Of a DNA stretch of 64,000 nt, positions 47,828 through 60,500 are shown piece by piece (position 1 is the first letter of the stretch; each line of letters opens with the position of its first letter). The translations under genes and the position numbers were made by a program. Origin of the DNA: Notospermus geniculatus (lineage: Eukaryota > Nemertea > Pilidiophora > Heteronemertea > Lineidae). Location of the stretch: positions 338,615 through 402,614 of the forward strand of contig NMRB01000298.1 of the NCBI GenBank assembly GCA_002633025.1. The letters run 5' to 3'. The notes under the pieces were generated by a model. That model did not search any database. It was not told the origin of the DNA and saw only the letters and a list, made by a program, of their open reading frames with translations.

Positions 47828-48375
47828 GTTCCCGATCTCACCACTAGGGCTTTACTGAGATTGTCATCACCGATTGTCCATTATTACATGATTTGCAGAA
47901 AGGTACATGTACTCAAAATGCAGCCTGAGTTCACATATTTGACGCATTTTCTTTCGACTTATCATGTGATAGAGGTTTCCCACGTGATGTCACAGCTCAA
48001 AATCTCCGCCATTTTGGCCGTCAAATGACGCAATATGTCACAGCATCAACACAGCGTTCAGCACGCAGTTTTAACGTTGTCGGCAGTCATCGGCCTCTTC
48101 TACAGCAAGCCGTATGGACGATTCGCTTTGTTTTCAACATGGTTTTCACACCAGACCAACTACTTATGCTCAGAAACTGTGAGTGGTAAAGTGATTTGTT
48201 GAGTTGTATGCTCCCAGTGGTCTGTACGGGCCGCTAAACTTTTGAACCGAGAACAAGATGGCAGCCTCCATGGCTTCATTTTGACGGCCAATATGGCGGC
48301 CGTGTGACGTCAGTGGGAAACCTCTATAGGGGATACCGCGCCAATCTCAGTAGTCCTAGTGGTGAGATCGGGAAC
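47828..48375. mobile_element. Foldback element 'gttcccgatctcaccactag' with a nested foldback
   Basis: Outer ends 'gttcccgatctcaccactag' mirrored at 48356-48375. Related to 4754-4969. It contains 47968-48329. Confidence 0.82.
47968..48329. mobile_element. Nested foldback element with TGACGTCA near its end
   Basis: Left 'gatagaggtttcccacgtga'; right inverse 'tatagaggtttcccactgac' + 'gtcacacggccgcc'. 'ccattttggccgtcaaatga' inside pairs with 'tgacggccaatatgg'. Same ends as 35608-35834. Confidence 0.75.
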
Positions 48376-48929
48376 CAATCTATGGCTACTCTTTGGGAAA
48401 TTCTAAAACGTGGGAAAGAGTACATCAAAGAGCATATTAGAAACAGCACATGACGTTACGGGATTACACTTTCTTATTTTGTACAAAACTGGCTGCAGAT
48501 TTTCAGGTGTAACTGATTTTTGTTGTCCCAATTTCTTCCAATAGGAAACCACTGGCGAATGATCCATATACATTATAAGTGTGATGTTTTGGTATAGGAT
48601 GATAAAAACACAGAAGATCGTAACTATTTTAGATTTGAGCAGGTAAAATGGGGGAAGATGCTTAAAATCCTTGTCTTGGTCTATGCTACACACCGATTAT
48701 GCACCCTAAGAGACAAGGCCTGTTTATGTAGACTGATCTCAGAAAGATGACAGTACATCTGAGTAATGAATGAATAGGTCCAAATATGCTTTAACCAGGT
48801 CCTTACAATGCATCAAAGAATTCAGGGGACAACACCCAGTATTTCAACAGGGCATTATATAGCTGAATTCTGCATTGTCCCAAATTTGAAATCTCACCCG
48901 AATCGTGCTGAAAAGGTTGAGGAGTCCTC
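48376..48929. other. Non-coding stretch, nothing recognised
   Basis: No motif-bearing ORF and no inverted repeat seen. Confidence 0.4.
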
Positions 48930-48942
48930 ATCCCCTAGTTCA

Positions 48943-49178
48943 TTAACCCGTTAACCCGTACGTCATCACAAAATCCGAGAAACCCCCGAAAACACCCGAG
49001 AATTAATCTCAGCTTGCATAGGACGTAATAGTATGCCCTGCAAGGAAACGGCGCTTCACATTGCGTAGGATGTTGTTATATCACGCCCTGAACCTTATGT
49101 GTCAAATACTTTTTTTGGCAATTTTTTTCTAAGAAAGAAATTTTTTTTCAAAAATTAATTACACAGTTAACGGGTTAA
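48943..49178. mobile_element. TTAA-flanked MITE 'ttaacccgttaac' in copy 1
   Basis: Ends 'ttaacccgttaac' and inverse 'ttaacccgttaactgtg'; the twin is at 52916-53156. Confidence 0.7.
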
Positions 49179-50699
49179 AATGATGTCTGTTTGAGGAAAA
49201 TCATCAATGATCAGTTGCCATGGTGATGACAGAAAACGGGTCATTGCAGGTCAAGGTCATTAAAATTCTGCTTATGTAACAAATGAAGGGAGTATAATCT
49301 AGTATAAGACATTTTTCCTGCTTATCTTCATTTGTATTATGTTTATTTCTTTAGAATCAGGCCCCAAGGGGGAATTTTGAAAGGAAAGTAAACGGAAGCA
49401 TTGCACTCTTTATTACAGGTATTCTTACTGGTTTCTTCCCCCAGCATCGTTGATGAGATTTACAATATAATTGCTGCAAATATGCTCCCCAAAACGCTGT
49501 ACTGACCCAGCCGAGTTTTTGCTGGCGTCTGATTCTGACACGACAAAAAGACCCCACATGATTGGTCCATAGTTTATGGTGGATCTCTATGTGATATTGA
49601 GGCTAGTGCATTGCATAGTGTCTTGTTTGTTAAATTTACAAATAATCCCAAAAACACAATGATTGATGTATTATATTTGATATTCCTTCTAAATATCGGG
49701 AACTCGGATGAGAAATTATCTGTGTAAACCTGTATTGGTGTTGTCCGTACACTTGTTGTCTCAAAACATTTTTGGACCACAAAATCCTTACTTCGCATTT
49801 TGAACGAAATTGTGGAAAATTACTCAATAACGATCCGCCGTCTTCAGAAGTGAAATCAAACAATAGAAAGATGTGTGCTTTAATTGTCATATAAAAAAGG
49901 TAAAGAATGTGTTCAAATTACATTTTGTCCTTGACCAAAATTGTGTAATGCATCAATTCACTTTGGAGCACCAAGTCTGCAACGGGGAGTGTTGGATATC
50001 TGTTTATTTCAAACATTCGGCATAAATATCTGACGCGAGTAACCTACATCTGCAATATTTTTTTTTCCAAATTCAAAAAATCTGCACTTGTTTTTAAGGT
50101 GTCACCTCTATCACCTCTATTACCTACATACTAAATGTTGTGTTTGGCATTTTGAAAGATAAATTAGCATATTTATTAATAGTCTTTCTAACTGGCTATA
50201 TAACTGTTCTGTTCTTTCTGGCATCACTTTGTTATGTTCAATGACACACAAAAGAGACATTTTTCTCAATATCCGTACTATTGCCGGCATATTTTTATTG
50301 TAACAATCCACATAAAACTATATCAACTTTGGTGCACCGGGATGTACAAAGGTGGGCATGCTCACTCTGGGAATGAGGTCCCTTTTCCTTATCCGAGGCA
50401 AGTTATGGTCAAATATGTGTCTTATAATTAATGATTGCACTTCATTGTTGAGGACTGAAATTTCTAATTTTGCTGACCTATTTACAACTTGATGTGTTTT
50501 AGTAGCTGTTGGTACCCACAGGAGGCGCTGATTATTATGGATTCTTCTCCACGTACTGCGATTGTCTTTTTGTCGTAATTCCACCAGATGTTGAATACTG
50601 CAACCTGCACGACCATATCTTTCAACCAAAAGACAATACATTCTAAATGTTTCAAACATTGGTGATTGGAGAACACGTCCATAGGTCTTCTTCTTAATT

Positions 50700-51140
50700 G
50701 GGCCAAACAAAAATAATGCTGTGTTTCCGGTATGAAACATACTTTGATTTTTGATACTTTGATAGGGTCGGAGGGTAGGGAACATTATTTTATTTTAGTA
50801 AATCATTTTGGTCACGGAAGGAACCAAAATATTTATCAACTTCGACTCCTGGGCAAGGTCTTTGAATAAATGAAGACAAAGAAATTACTTCCTCAGAAAA
50901 TTTTTGTGAGAAAACTTTGATTTCTCTCAGTGACGGCGATGTTATGCACCACTAACTTCAAAAAATAATGTGAAAAAAAATATCGTTTTTCAGCGTGCTT
51001 CTCAAATTTAGACTCGGGTTTTATTTTCATCATTTTATTTTTTTTCAAATGTGGTCATAAAATATTTTAGGATGGGGGGGGGCGGGGTGAGACAGGGTCG
51101 GTCGGGTTACCGGAAACACAGCATTATTTTTGTTTGGCCT
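50700..51140. mobile_element. Foldback element, TTAGGCC group (family 'caaacaaaaataatgctg')
   Basis: 'ggccaaacaaaaataatgct' + 'gtgtttccggta' is inverted at 51109-51140. In copy 2 (54664-55033) the right end reads 'ttaggccaagcaaaaataat' in reverse complement, showing the TTAGGCC terminus. Confidence 0.8.
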
Positions 51141-52323
51141 TGGTCTATTACCCTTGACATCAGAATTGCCTTTTTGGAACATGATGATTCCAATGGACTG
51201 TGATTAAGGTCTGAGAAATCTTGGAAAATTTGAGTGCATGAAGCAAAGTTTTTGAATACATTTATAAAAAGAAGGCCTACAATTTGCGAAGACCTGGTCG
51301 TAACCTCCATATTCTCAATGGCTGGCATTTAAAATGTGTCTTCCTGGCGTATTTTATTTGACTAGGTGGCGTCAGCTCTCCTCCCTAATGCTTTTTTGTT
51401 GTGTTATTGTGTCAACATTTCTAAGTGATTCGTTTCTATTCTGTTCTTAGTGAGACATGCTACAGGTCTCCAAGGAATTATTTCCCCCCACTTCAAAGTT
51501 AAGATGTGTGTGATAGGCCTACCTGCTGTTTTACTGTGTATATTTGGCTGACATTGAGGAGTTAAGCACCCCTTGCGTACCAAAAAACAAACCCCGTGGA
51601 CCAATTTCTACCTGAAATGGAAGCACTATGAATCAATGAGAAATTTAATATGTTGAGAAAACAAGAATTTGTATTTTACACGGTAAAGAATGAAACTTGA
51701 GACAATACATTTCCACAGTATTATTTAAAGCACCAGGTTCCAAAAAAATTAATCTGGTTTTAACTCAATAAATCCGTTTGGTTTGAAATGAGATCAGAAG
51801 GCCCCATTCTGCATAATGCATAAATCGGCTAACCTCTTCCTACACTCTGCAGCAAGCAGCCAGATTCCGTGTTCAACGCTTTGGGATTTTCTCGTGTACC
51901 CAATCAGAAGCCTCGTTTTTTTGCCGTTCACGGAAGAAAAAATATCAATGATGTCATTTCATCAAATTTTGATTGGTCAACGTCATTACCAGGAACACGT
52001 CATGCACGTGGGTCGGTGCAAGCTTTGCCGTGATTGGTTGCTATTTTTGGGACCGGGGAAATCCGTTGAACACGGAATGTGGTTTGCTTGCGTGAAGGTC
52101 AAGGGAGGAGAAGCCGAGTCTTTACCTGAACTGAGTGAAGATGGAAGGCCCACAACAGTTCCCTTCAGACTATAAATCCCTTCATCTTATTCTTAGTATT
52201 TTGGCATGGCTCAGTTACTGGGCTCAAGTTGACACCTGATTGTGTCAGCGGATGTCAAAACATTTCACCTGTGGTCTCCCTTAAACTGAGCAACACAAAT
52301 AGACAGTTACTGATGGGCTAGTA

Positions 52324-52902
52324 ATAAAACCCAGAACGAAACGAAATGAAATGAAATCATTGAAACGGGCATGATTTGCATCAATTTATTTTAGTTTTAT
52401 TGTCTTATTGTAATACTACCAGTGTTTCCGCCAGAGGGTACACAGGGTACGCTGTAAGTACCCTCAAAGGAACAGAAAAGGGCCATTTTCTTTAATTTCA
52501 TGGGGTTTTTGCTGACTTTGAAGAAATGCATACCCTCAAAAATATTTCCGGCAGAAACCCTGACTACCGATATTTAAGTGGTTAACGTAGAACCTGCTCC
52601 GACATTTACGCTTGCTTTATGCACCAACCGAATGAGTGAAGAAAACGCAGAACATTACCGGCGGTAACTTGAGGAGCACCGAAGGGAATTTCGTACGTGA
52701 TGATTCTGATTGATTTTAAAATAATAGGCCTAATTCAATTTGATTTTGTGTGGTAACTGGTATGTCGAAAAAAATGTCAATCTGAAGGCGGAAGCATACA
52801 TTTGCAACATAATGACACTTAATTAGGCCTACATTAATTCTCAAATTCCTTGCGAGTCCTATTTCGATGATTTCATTTCGTTTCGTTTCATTCCGGGTTT
52901 TT
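52324..52902. mobile_element. Foldback element 'aaaacccagaacgaaacgaa' between the duplicate blocks
   Basis: Left 'aaaacccagaacgaaacgaa' + 'atgaaatgaaatcat' mirrors 'atgatttcatttcgtttcgt' + 'ttcattccgggtttt' at the right, stopping at the single N (52903). Confidence 0.82.
52420..52562. mobile_element. Small hAT-like MITE 'cagtgtttccgccagagggt'
   Basis: Ends 'cagtgtttccgccagagggt' and inverse 'cagggtttctgccggaaata', with 'accctc' inside both. 143 bp. Flanks share 'actac'. Nested in 52324-52902. Confidence 0.72.
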
Positions 52903-52915
52903 NTCCCCTAGTTCG

Positions 52916-53156
52916 TTAACCCGTTAACTGGTAGGACGTCATGTTACGTCATCACAAAATCCAAGAAACCCCCGAAAACACCCGAGATCTCAGCTTGCAT
53001 AGGACGTAATAGTATGCCCTGCAAGGAAACGACGCTTCACATTGCGTAGGACGTTATATCACGTCCTGAACCTTTGTGTCAAATACTTTTTTTTTGGCAA
53101 TTTTTTTTCTAAGAAATTTTTTTTTTTAAAAATTAATTACACGGTTAACGGGTTAA
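52916..53156. mobile_element. TTAA-flanked MITE 'ttaacccgttaac' in copy 2
   Basis: Counterpart of 48943-49178, with small indels. Confidence 0.68.
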
Positions 53157-54663
53157 AATGATGTCTGTTTGAGGAAAATCATCAATGATCAGTTGCCATG
53201 GTGATGACAGAAAACGGGTCATTGCAGGTCAAGGTCATTAAAATTCTGCTTATGTAACAAATGAAGGGACTATAATCTAGTATAAGACATTTTTCCTGCT
53301 TATCTTCGTTTGTATTATGTTTATTTCTTTAGAATCAGGCCCCAAGGGGGAATTTTGAAAGGAAAGTAAACGGAAGCATTGCACTCTTTATTACAGGTAT
53401 TCTTACTGGTTTCTTCCCCCAGCATCGTTGATGAGATTTACAATATAATTGCTGCAAATATGCTCCCCAAAACGCTGTACTGACCCAGCCGAGTTTTTGC
53501 TGGCGTCTGATTCTGACACGACAAAAAGACCCCACATGATTGGTCCATAGTTTATGGTGGATCTCTATGTGATATTGAGGCTAGTGCATTGCATAGTGTC
53601 TTGTTTGTTAAATTTACAAATAATCCCAAAAACACAATGATTGATGTATTATATTTGATATTCCTTCTAAATATCGGGAACTCGGATGAGAAATTATCTG
53701 TGTAAACCTGTATTGGTGTTGTCTGTACACTTGTTGTCTCAAAACATTTTTGGACCACAAAATCCTTACTTCGCATTTTAAACAAAATTGTGAAAAATTA
53801 CTCAATAACGATCCTTCGTCTTCAGAAGTGAAATCAAACAATAGAAAGATGTGTGTTTTGTCATATAAAAAAGGTAAAGAATGTGTTCAAATTTCATTTT
53901 GTCCTTGACCAAAATTGTGTAATGCATCAATTCACTTTGGAGCACTTCAAGTCTGCAACGGGGAGTTTGGATATCTGTTTATTTCAAACATTCGGCATAA
54001 ATATCTGACGCGAGTAACGTATATCTGCAATATTTTTTTTCCAAATTCAAGAAATCTGCACTTGTTTTTAAGGTGTCACCTCTATTACCTACATACTAAA
54101 TGTTGTGTTTGGCATTTTGAAAGATAAATTAGCATATTTATTAATAGTCTTTCTAACTTGCTATATAACTGTTCTGTTCTTTCTGGCATCACTTTGTTAT
54201 GTTCAATGACACACAAAAGAGACATTTTTCTCAATATCCGTACTATTGCCGGCATATTTTTATTGTAACAATCCACATAAAACTATATCAACTTTGGTGC
54301 ACCGGGATGTACAAAGGTGGGCGTCGCCCACTCTGGGAGTGAGGTCCCTTTTCCTTATCCGAGGCAAGTTATGGTCAAATATGTGTCTTATAATTAACGA
54401 TTGCACTTCATTGTTGAGGACTGACATTTCTAATTTTGCTGACCTATTTACAACTTGATGTGTTTTAGTAGCTGTTGGTACCCACAGGAGGCGCTGATTA
54501 TTATGGATTCTTCTCCACGTACTGCGATTGTCTTTTTGTTGTAATCCCACCAGATGTTGAATTCTGCAACCTGCACGACCATATCTTTCAACCAAAAGAC
54601 AATACATTCTAAATGTTTCAAACATTGGTGGTTGGAAAACACGTCCACAGGTCTTCTTCTTAA

Positions 54664-55033
54664 TTGGGCGGAACAAAAATAATGCTGTGTTTCCACGGTA
54701 ACATACTTTGATTTTTCTGATAGGAACCAAAATATTTATCAACTCAGATTCCTGGGCAAGGTCTTTGAATAAATGAAGACAAAGAAAGTACTTCCTCAGA
54801 AAATTTTTGTCAGAAAACTTTGATTTTCCGTGACAGCGATGATGCACCACTAACTTCAAAAAATAATGTGAAAAAAATATCGTTTTTCAGCGTGCTTCTC
54901 AAATTTAGACTCGGGTTTTGTTTCCGTCATTTTATTTTTTTTCAAATATGGTCATAAAATCTTCTAGGGTCGGCGGGGTTGAGACAGGGTCGGTCGGGTT
55001 ACCGGAAACACAGCATTATTTTTGCTTGGCCTA
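54664..55033. mobile_element. Foldback element, TTAGGCC group, copy-2 counterpart
   Basis: The left end is altered ('gggcggaacaaaaataatgc'); the right end is intact (inverse 'ttaggccaagcaaaaataat'). About 70 bp shorter than its counterpart at 50700. Confidence 0.75.
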
Positions 55034-56101
55034 ATGGTCTATTACCCTTGACATCAGAATTGCCTTTTTGGAACATGATGACCAATGCTGGAATGGACTG
55101 TGAGGTCTGAGAAATCTTGGAAAATATGAGTGTAGCCTATGAAGCAAAATTTTCGAATACATTTATAAAAAGAAGGCCTTGCGAAGACCTGGTCGTAACC
55201 TCCATATTCTCAATGACTGGCATTTAAAATGTGTCTTCCTGGCGTATTTTATTTGACTAGGTGGCGTCAGCTCTCCTCCCTAATGCTTTTTTGTTGTGTT
55301 ATTGTGTCAACATTTCTAAGTGATTCGTTTCTATTCTGTTCTTAGTGAGACATGCTACAGGTCTCCAAGGCATTATTTTCCCCCACTTCAAAGTTAAGAT
55401 GTGTGTGATAGGCCTACCTGCTGTTTTACTGTGTATATTTAGCTGACATTGAGGAGTTACATGTAAGCACCCCTTGCTTACCAAAAAACAAACCCCGTGG
55501 ACCAATTTCTACCTAATATGGAAGCACTATAAATCAATGAGAAATTTAATATGTTGAGAAAACAAGAATTTGTATTTTACACGGTAAAGGAATGATACTT
55601 GAGACAATACATTTCCACAGTATTATTTAAAGCACCAGGTTCCAAAAAAATTAATCTGGTTTTAACTCAATAAATCCGTTTGGTTTGAAATGAGATCAGA
55701 AGGCCCCATTCTGCATAATGCATAAATCGGCTAACCTCTTCCTACACTCTGCAGCAAGCAGCCAGATTTCGTGTTCAACGCTTTGGGATTTTCTCATGCG
55801 CCCAATCAGAAGCCCCGTTTCTTCGTCGTTTATGGAAGCAAAAATATCAATGATGTCATTTCATCAAATTTTGATTGGTCAACGTCATTACCAGGAACAC
55901 GTCATGCACGTGGGTCGGTGCAAGCTTTGCCTTGATCATGGTTGCTATTTTTGGGACCGGGGAAATCCGTTGAACACGGAATGTGGTTTGCTTGCGTGAA
56001 GGTCAAGGGAGGAGAAGCCGAGTCTTTACCTGAACTGAGTGAAGATGGAAGGCCCACAACAGTTCCCTTCAGACTATAAATCCCTTCATCTTATTCTTAG
56101 T

Positions 56102-56288
56102 NNNNNNNNNNNNNNNNNNNNNNNNNNNNNNNNNNNNNNNNNNNNNNNNNNNNNNNNNNNNNNNNNNNNNNNNNNNNNNNNNNNNNNNNNNNNNNNNNNN
56201 NNNNNNNNNNNNNNNNNNNNNNNNNNNNNNNNNNNNNNNNNNNNNNNNNNNNNNNNNNNNNNNNNNNNNNNNNNNNNNNNNNNNNNNN
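56102..56288. other. Assembly gap (187 N)
   Basis: Run of N ending copy 2 of the duplicated block. Confidence 0.99.
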
Positions 56289-56379
56289 GATATGAAACTT
56301 CCTGTGAGACTTGCGTACCCATGCTCGTGTTGGAACATTCAGCTTCAGGATCTCCAGCATGAACTCCATAAAAATGATG

Positions 56380-56560
56380 GGGAAAATTTTATTTTCAAAT
56401 AAATTTTTATTTTTTTTTCATCCTCCGCTATGAACGTAATACAGACAAAACTTCGAGAACTAGGAAAATAAAATTTTATTTTTATTTTTTTTCCGCCCTC
56501 CGCTGCAAAGGGGTGGTGAAAAAAATCCGCGAACCAACTTATAAAAAAAGTCTGGCCTAA
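56380..56560 (-). repeat. Fragment of the 'ttaggccagacttttt' repeat
   Basis: Ends 'aaaaaaagtctggcctaa' and carries the AT-rich 'aaaataaaattttattttta' words also seen at 43.0-43.4 kb. Confidence 0.65.
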
Positions 56561-59500
56561 CTGCATGGTCAATTTGTGGCTTGTGGTTAGGTTCCATTGC
56601 AAGATCAAATGAGTGCAAAAATGGCTGGACATGCTGAAAAGCACTTTACTGGGAAATTTTGGACAGTTTCTTGCGACTCTGAGGTAAACAGTTATTTGGC
56701 CAATGTTGCAATCCATGTATATGTACACATTTTATGCTAAAAAATCCCTAGTTTCCCTAAATATAAACATTTACCAAACTGCAGGCATTGGCTTTAAATA
56801 GGTCAGACACACAAATGCCAGGTTGCCAGTTGAATTACCAGATCATCAGTATATCTTGATCATTCGCATGCATCATGCACCAAACTCTAACCCCATATTC
56901 AACCGTCATTTCCTCGATTATTACGTCAGGGGGTCACCTCTCGGCCCTGTTCTCTCAACTTTATACAGAGCTAGCCGACTCAGGCCTACATTACAGTGTA
57001 CCTCAGAACTTGCCGGCGCTTTTCCACTTTGTCTACTAATCGCCAAATGGAATCAAATTTATTCCTTATTCTGAAATAAATTCCAGTGCGGGGATCCTTA
57101 TTCTGAAATAAATTCCAGTTCTCCACGGTGTCCCCGCACTCCAGTGAATTAATAGGTCCAGCTGACCCTGATTCAGCCATCCAGTATACCCAACACAGTT
57201 AGTGTTCCACTGGACACAAGTTCTTCAAATGAATACCCCACTGGAAAACCCCAAAAAGCTGAATCCCACGCATAACAGGTTAGCCTGTTGTGGCCTACCC
57301 CCTTGAACCAAACCCAGGGCTTATGAGATCACTGTTCATCATCGGTACTTCTGTCTACACACACCACGACAAAACCAGACCATATAAGCTGTACTTCCAC
57401 CTATCCCAACCCACCAAAACCCCAGGTTTCTTGCACGTACACCTATTTTTTGCCGTTTCTAATAGACCCGTGTTTGAAAACCCCGTGTTTATCAGACCTG
57501 CCAAGCTCGCCGGGGCTAATTCAGACACATGTGTCACCCAGGCTTTTGAATTGGTGTAAGCGCAATAAATTCAGCAATTACTAGTTATAAACCGGGAGAC
57601 AGATGGTGCGGTAAGTGTGTGTGCACATATAAACCAAAAACCCGTGAAATTTGAGCCGCAAGTGCGACCTCTCTCGCCACGTCTAGTAACTAATGAAATG
57701 TACTGAAAATAGGTGTTTAAGCGCGTGGCGGGTTTTTTCAAGCACATGGAAGACCCGTGTCTCAAAAAACTCACCAATTTGGGATAGGTGGAACTAAGGC
57801 TAATATTTTCACCCAATTAGTGGGGCCTTTTGTGTTGCCATTCACAAACAAATGAAGGATTTTAAGGATTTTAAAAAGTTGATGCGATTTCATGATTTTC
57901 CCCCTGACTCCTCAGATGAAACGCTTCCCTAAATGCCAGGCTTTGGACCTCCTTTAATCCAGGCATTGTATACTTCACTTCTAAATGTATTAAGACTTTT
58001 CAGGTGTTGATTTTAACTTGTTTTACTTTTCATATTCCCACAAAAATTGTATGAAGGGACATTTTCCAAGCAAGCGAGGCAAACACTATGATATACTGAT
58101 TAACTTTTTGATCATTTATTTTTTATATTTGTTTATTTGTTAATTATCAGACTGTATTATTTGTGTTGAGTTCATCCCCAAAGCGTCACACAAAAGAAGC
58201 GCGAGGTTTTACCTCTTAAAGTTCGTGAAATAAGCTTTGAAAGGAGCACAAATTTAATGTTATACTAAGTGAGAAAAACCCAGCTATCTATTCCAACTTT
58301 GTCTTGAACATCTACTTTACTAGATAATTAATAAATGGATTAATTGTTCATTGCCATTGGTATTTTACCTAAACCTACACCGCCATTTGTATAGCAGTCT
58401 CCGTAAGCTTTTCGTTAAGATATTTGTGAAGTATCTCAGGCCAATACCTCTCCGTCTTTGTTTATCTGTATCAACTTGATGTAGGCCCTAACTACGTCAG
58501 TTTTTTTGTTGATATTTTTTCTGCCCCAAAACGCTGATCCAATTCAATAGTGTCTGGTTGGTGAGAAATATCACACTGCAGAAATATCACCGGCACTGTT
58601 GGTGCCAATTTACGAATAAAGCTGGATGATAATGACAACTTTCGAGTGGTGCGAGGTTTACGAACGATAGCTCCGCAACGGGTGGGTCAAATTTGACGAA
58701 ACATACGTACATCGATTCATCTTTTTTGCCGCTACAGCCATCATCGCTGTCATTTTCCCAAAAAACGTGACAGAAAAAAGTTCTTTCACCAATCACAGTT
58801 CGTGTTTATGGCCGAAATGGCGACCATTTTGAAATGACGCAATGCACCGCGCACGTGTAAACTGCACTGAACACCATGGCGAAATGAAATGGGTTTTGAG
58901 AAAGGGATCCGTTATGTCGGCCTTACGCGAAAAATGAAGATAGCAGAAAGATACCGACAAGAAAGACAAGTCAATTGATGTATAGGTATGTCAATTTTGA
59001 CTCGGCCATTGCGGAGATATCGGCTGAAAACCTCATGCCACTCGGATGTGGAATGAAGTGTTAGTTGATTTGGTATTGAATGGTTTAGATTTTTGCACTG
59101 ATTGATTACTGGGCAGATACACTTGAACAAACATATTTACAGATTTTAATCAACTGGGTAATAAGTTCCTGCAGTTGGTGATTGTCTGATAATTAGTTGA
59201 CGAACAGTTTAGCCAACAAAATGTCATGTATATCATTTATAAACCCCGACTTTACTGAATAAGAGGCAATTGTATCCTTTTCCTTGTCTTCTTCCGTAAG
59301 AAAGTTAATTATCAGTAGAAATTATCAATTAAATGGTAATTAACTATTCATAATTAACAAATATTGTATTTGGTGGTGTGAACTAGTAATTAAATAGTGA
59401 TCATAATAATCTGGTGGACATTAACTAATCCAGGCTGTGCATGTTTTTTATATTGTATAGAAAGCACAATGTGACTACAGTGGGAAGCCACACTTGTCTG

Positions 59501-60261
59501 TAGCTTCAGCCAATGAAACATACTTGTGGGCACTATCCTTTACTTCTGAACACAGTGTTAGCTGGTAGACGAGATCGTCTGACCTTGACCTCAATTTCAA
59601 TGTCAAGGTCAAGGTCATTGACATTTAGTATTCTTATGATTATCGAACATCCAACAAAATTGTGCAACAAAATTTTACAATGTTTGTTAGATGTTTTTGT
59701 CAGTTCTGAACATGTCTCTACGTCCCTTATTGAGTCACATTGGGCTTCAACTTGTTAATATTGTTTGGCATATGTGTTGTGGTCGAATAATGTTATTGTT
59801 GCGGAGTATGGAGTCGTAAAATGTATCGTAGGGTGATGTGTTGCAAAACGTATCAGAACAAGCGTGTGAATTAATCGGAAAAAACATCTAGAAATCGTAA
59901 GAATGTATATATTGCATTATGGCGTATGATAGTCAGATTAAAAGTGTACTGAAATTAGATTTACTGACGCTAAGTATATGACCACCAAACCATAAGCATA
60001 ATAATCAATTTTTTGTGAGGTTGAGATTTTTCTTTCATTGAAAGATTTGGGTTATGTTTGCCTTTCATGCCACGTCGGTTACGGTGATGAAGTGGCTTGC
60101 CTACATATCTATAGCGGCTTTGGTCTGCTAAAATTATACTTGTCCTGAATCTCTAGGTTCTATAGGTGTATCAGGATAGCATGAGAGTAACATGAGCCTC
60201 CGTCAACATTACTCAAGTTTATGATTTGATCCCATAATTTGACGGAGAGACAACTCTGCCA
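56561..60261. other. Non-coding stretch, no gene supported
   Basis: A ~25 bp word 'ccttattctgaaataaattc' is repeated at 57063 and 57099. 'gaccttgacctcaatttcaa' / 'gtcaaggtcaaggtc' near 59580-59620 pair inversely. ORFs are short and motif-free. Confidence 0.4.
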
Positions 60262-60500
60262 AAAGCCTAGTTCATACTTCGACGCAAGGCCATTGGCGTC
60301 CGACGCGCGATCAAATCTGGATGCCGACTTCGCGGAATTGATTCATAGTCCAGCGTCCCGGTACTTTAGCAACGGCAACCCGTTATGAAATGCGTCGAAT
60401 AATTACAGCCTCGCAATCGGACGCCGACCAAATCGCACCACGCAAGAGCGCGCGTTGGTCGGCGGCGATGGTCGTGCGTCAAAGTATGAATTAGGCTTTA
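60262..60500. mobile_element. Foldback MITE 'aaagcctagttcatacttcg'
   Basis: Left 'aaagcctagttcatacttcg' + 'acgca'; right inverse 'aaagcctaattcatactttg' + 'acgca'. GC-rich core with 'cgacgc/ggcgtccg' words. Confidence 0.85.

Larger units (their letters stand above)
48930..52195. repeat. 3.2 kb duplicated block, copy 1
   Basis: Colinear with 52904-56101 from 'tcccctagttc' to 'cttattcttagt', with scattered substitutions and indels (e.g. an extra ~65 bp near 50745-50810 here). No gene is recognised. A minus-strand frame at 50318-50785 is shared with copy 2. Confidence 0.92.
52904..56101. repeat. 3.2 kb duplicated block, copy 2 (an entire contig)
   Basis: Begins immediately after the N at 52903 and ends at the 56102 gap. 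Its whole length aligns with 48930-52193. Most likely the second haplotype placed beside the first. Confidence 0.92.

Noticed and set aside
50318-50785. A 155-codon minus-strand frame that is also open (199 codons) in the second copy at 54260-54859
   Set aside because: No domain was recognised, an overlapping frame is also open, and its conservation is explained by the two blocks being alleles or a recent duplication. A dN/dS test against a distant copy would be needed.
56039-56369. Open frames spanning the N gap
   Set aside because: Translated N cannot support a gene.
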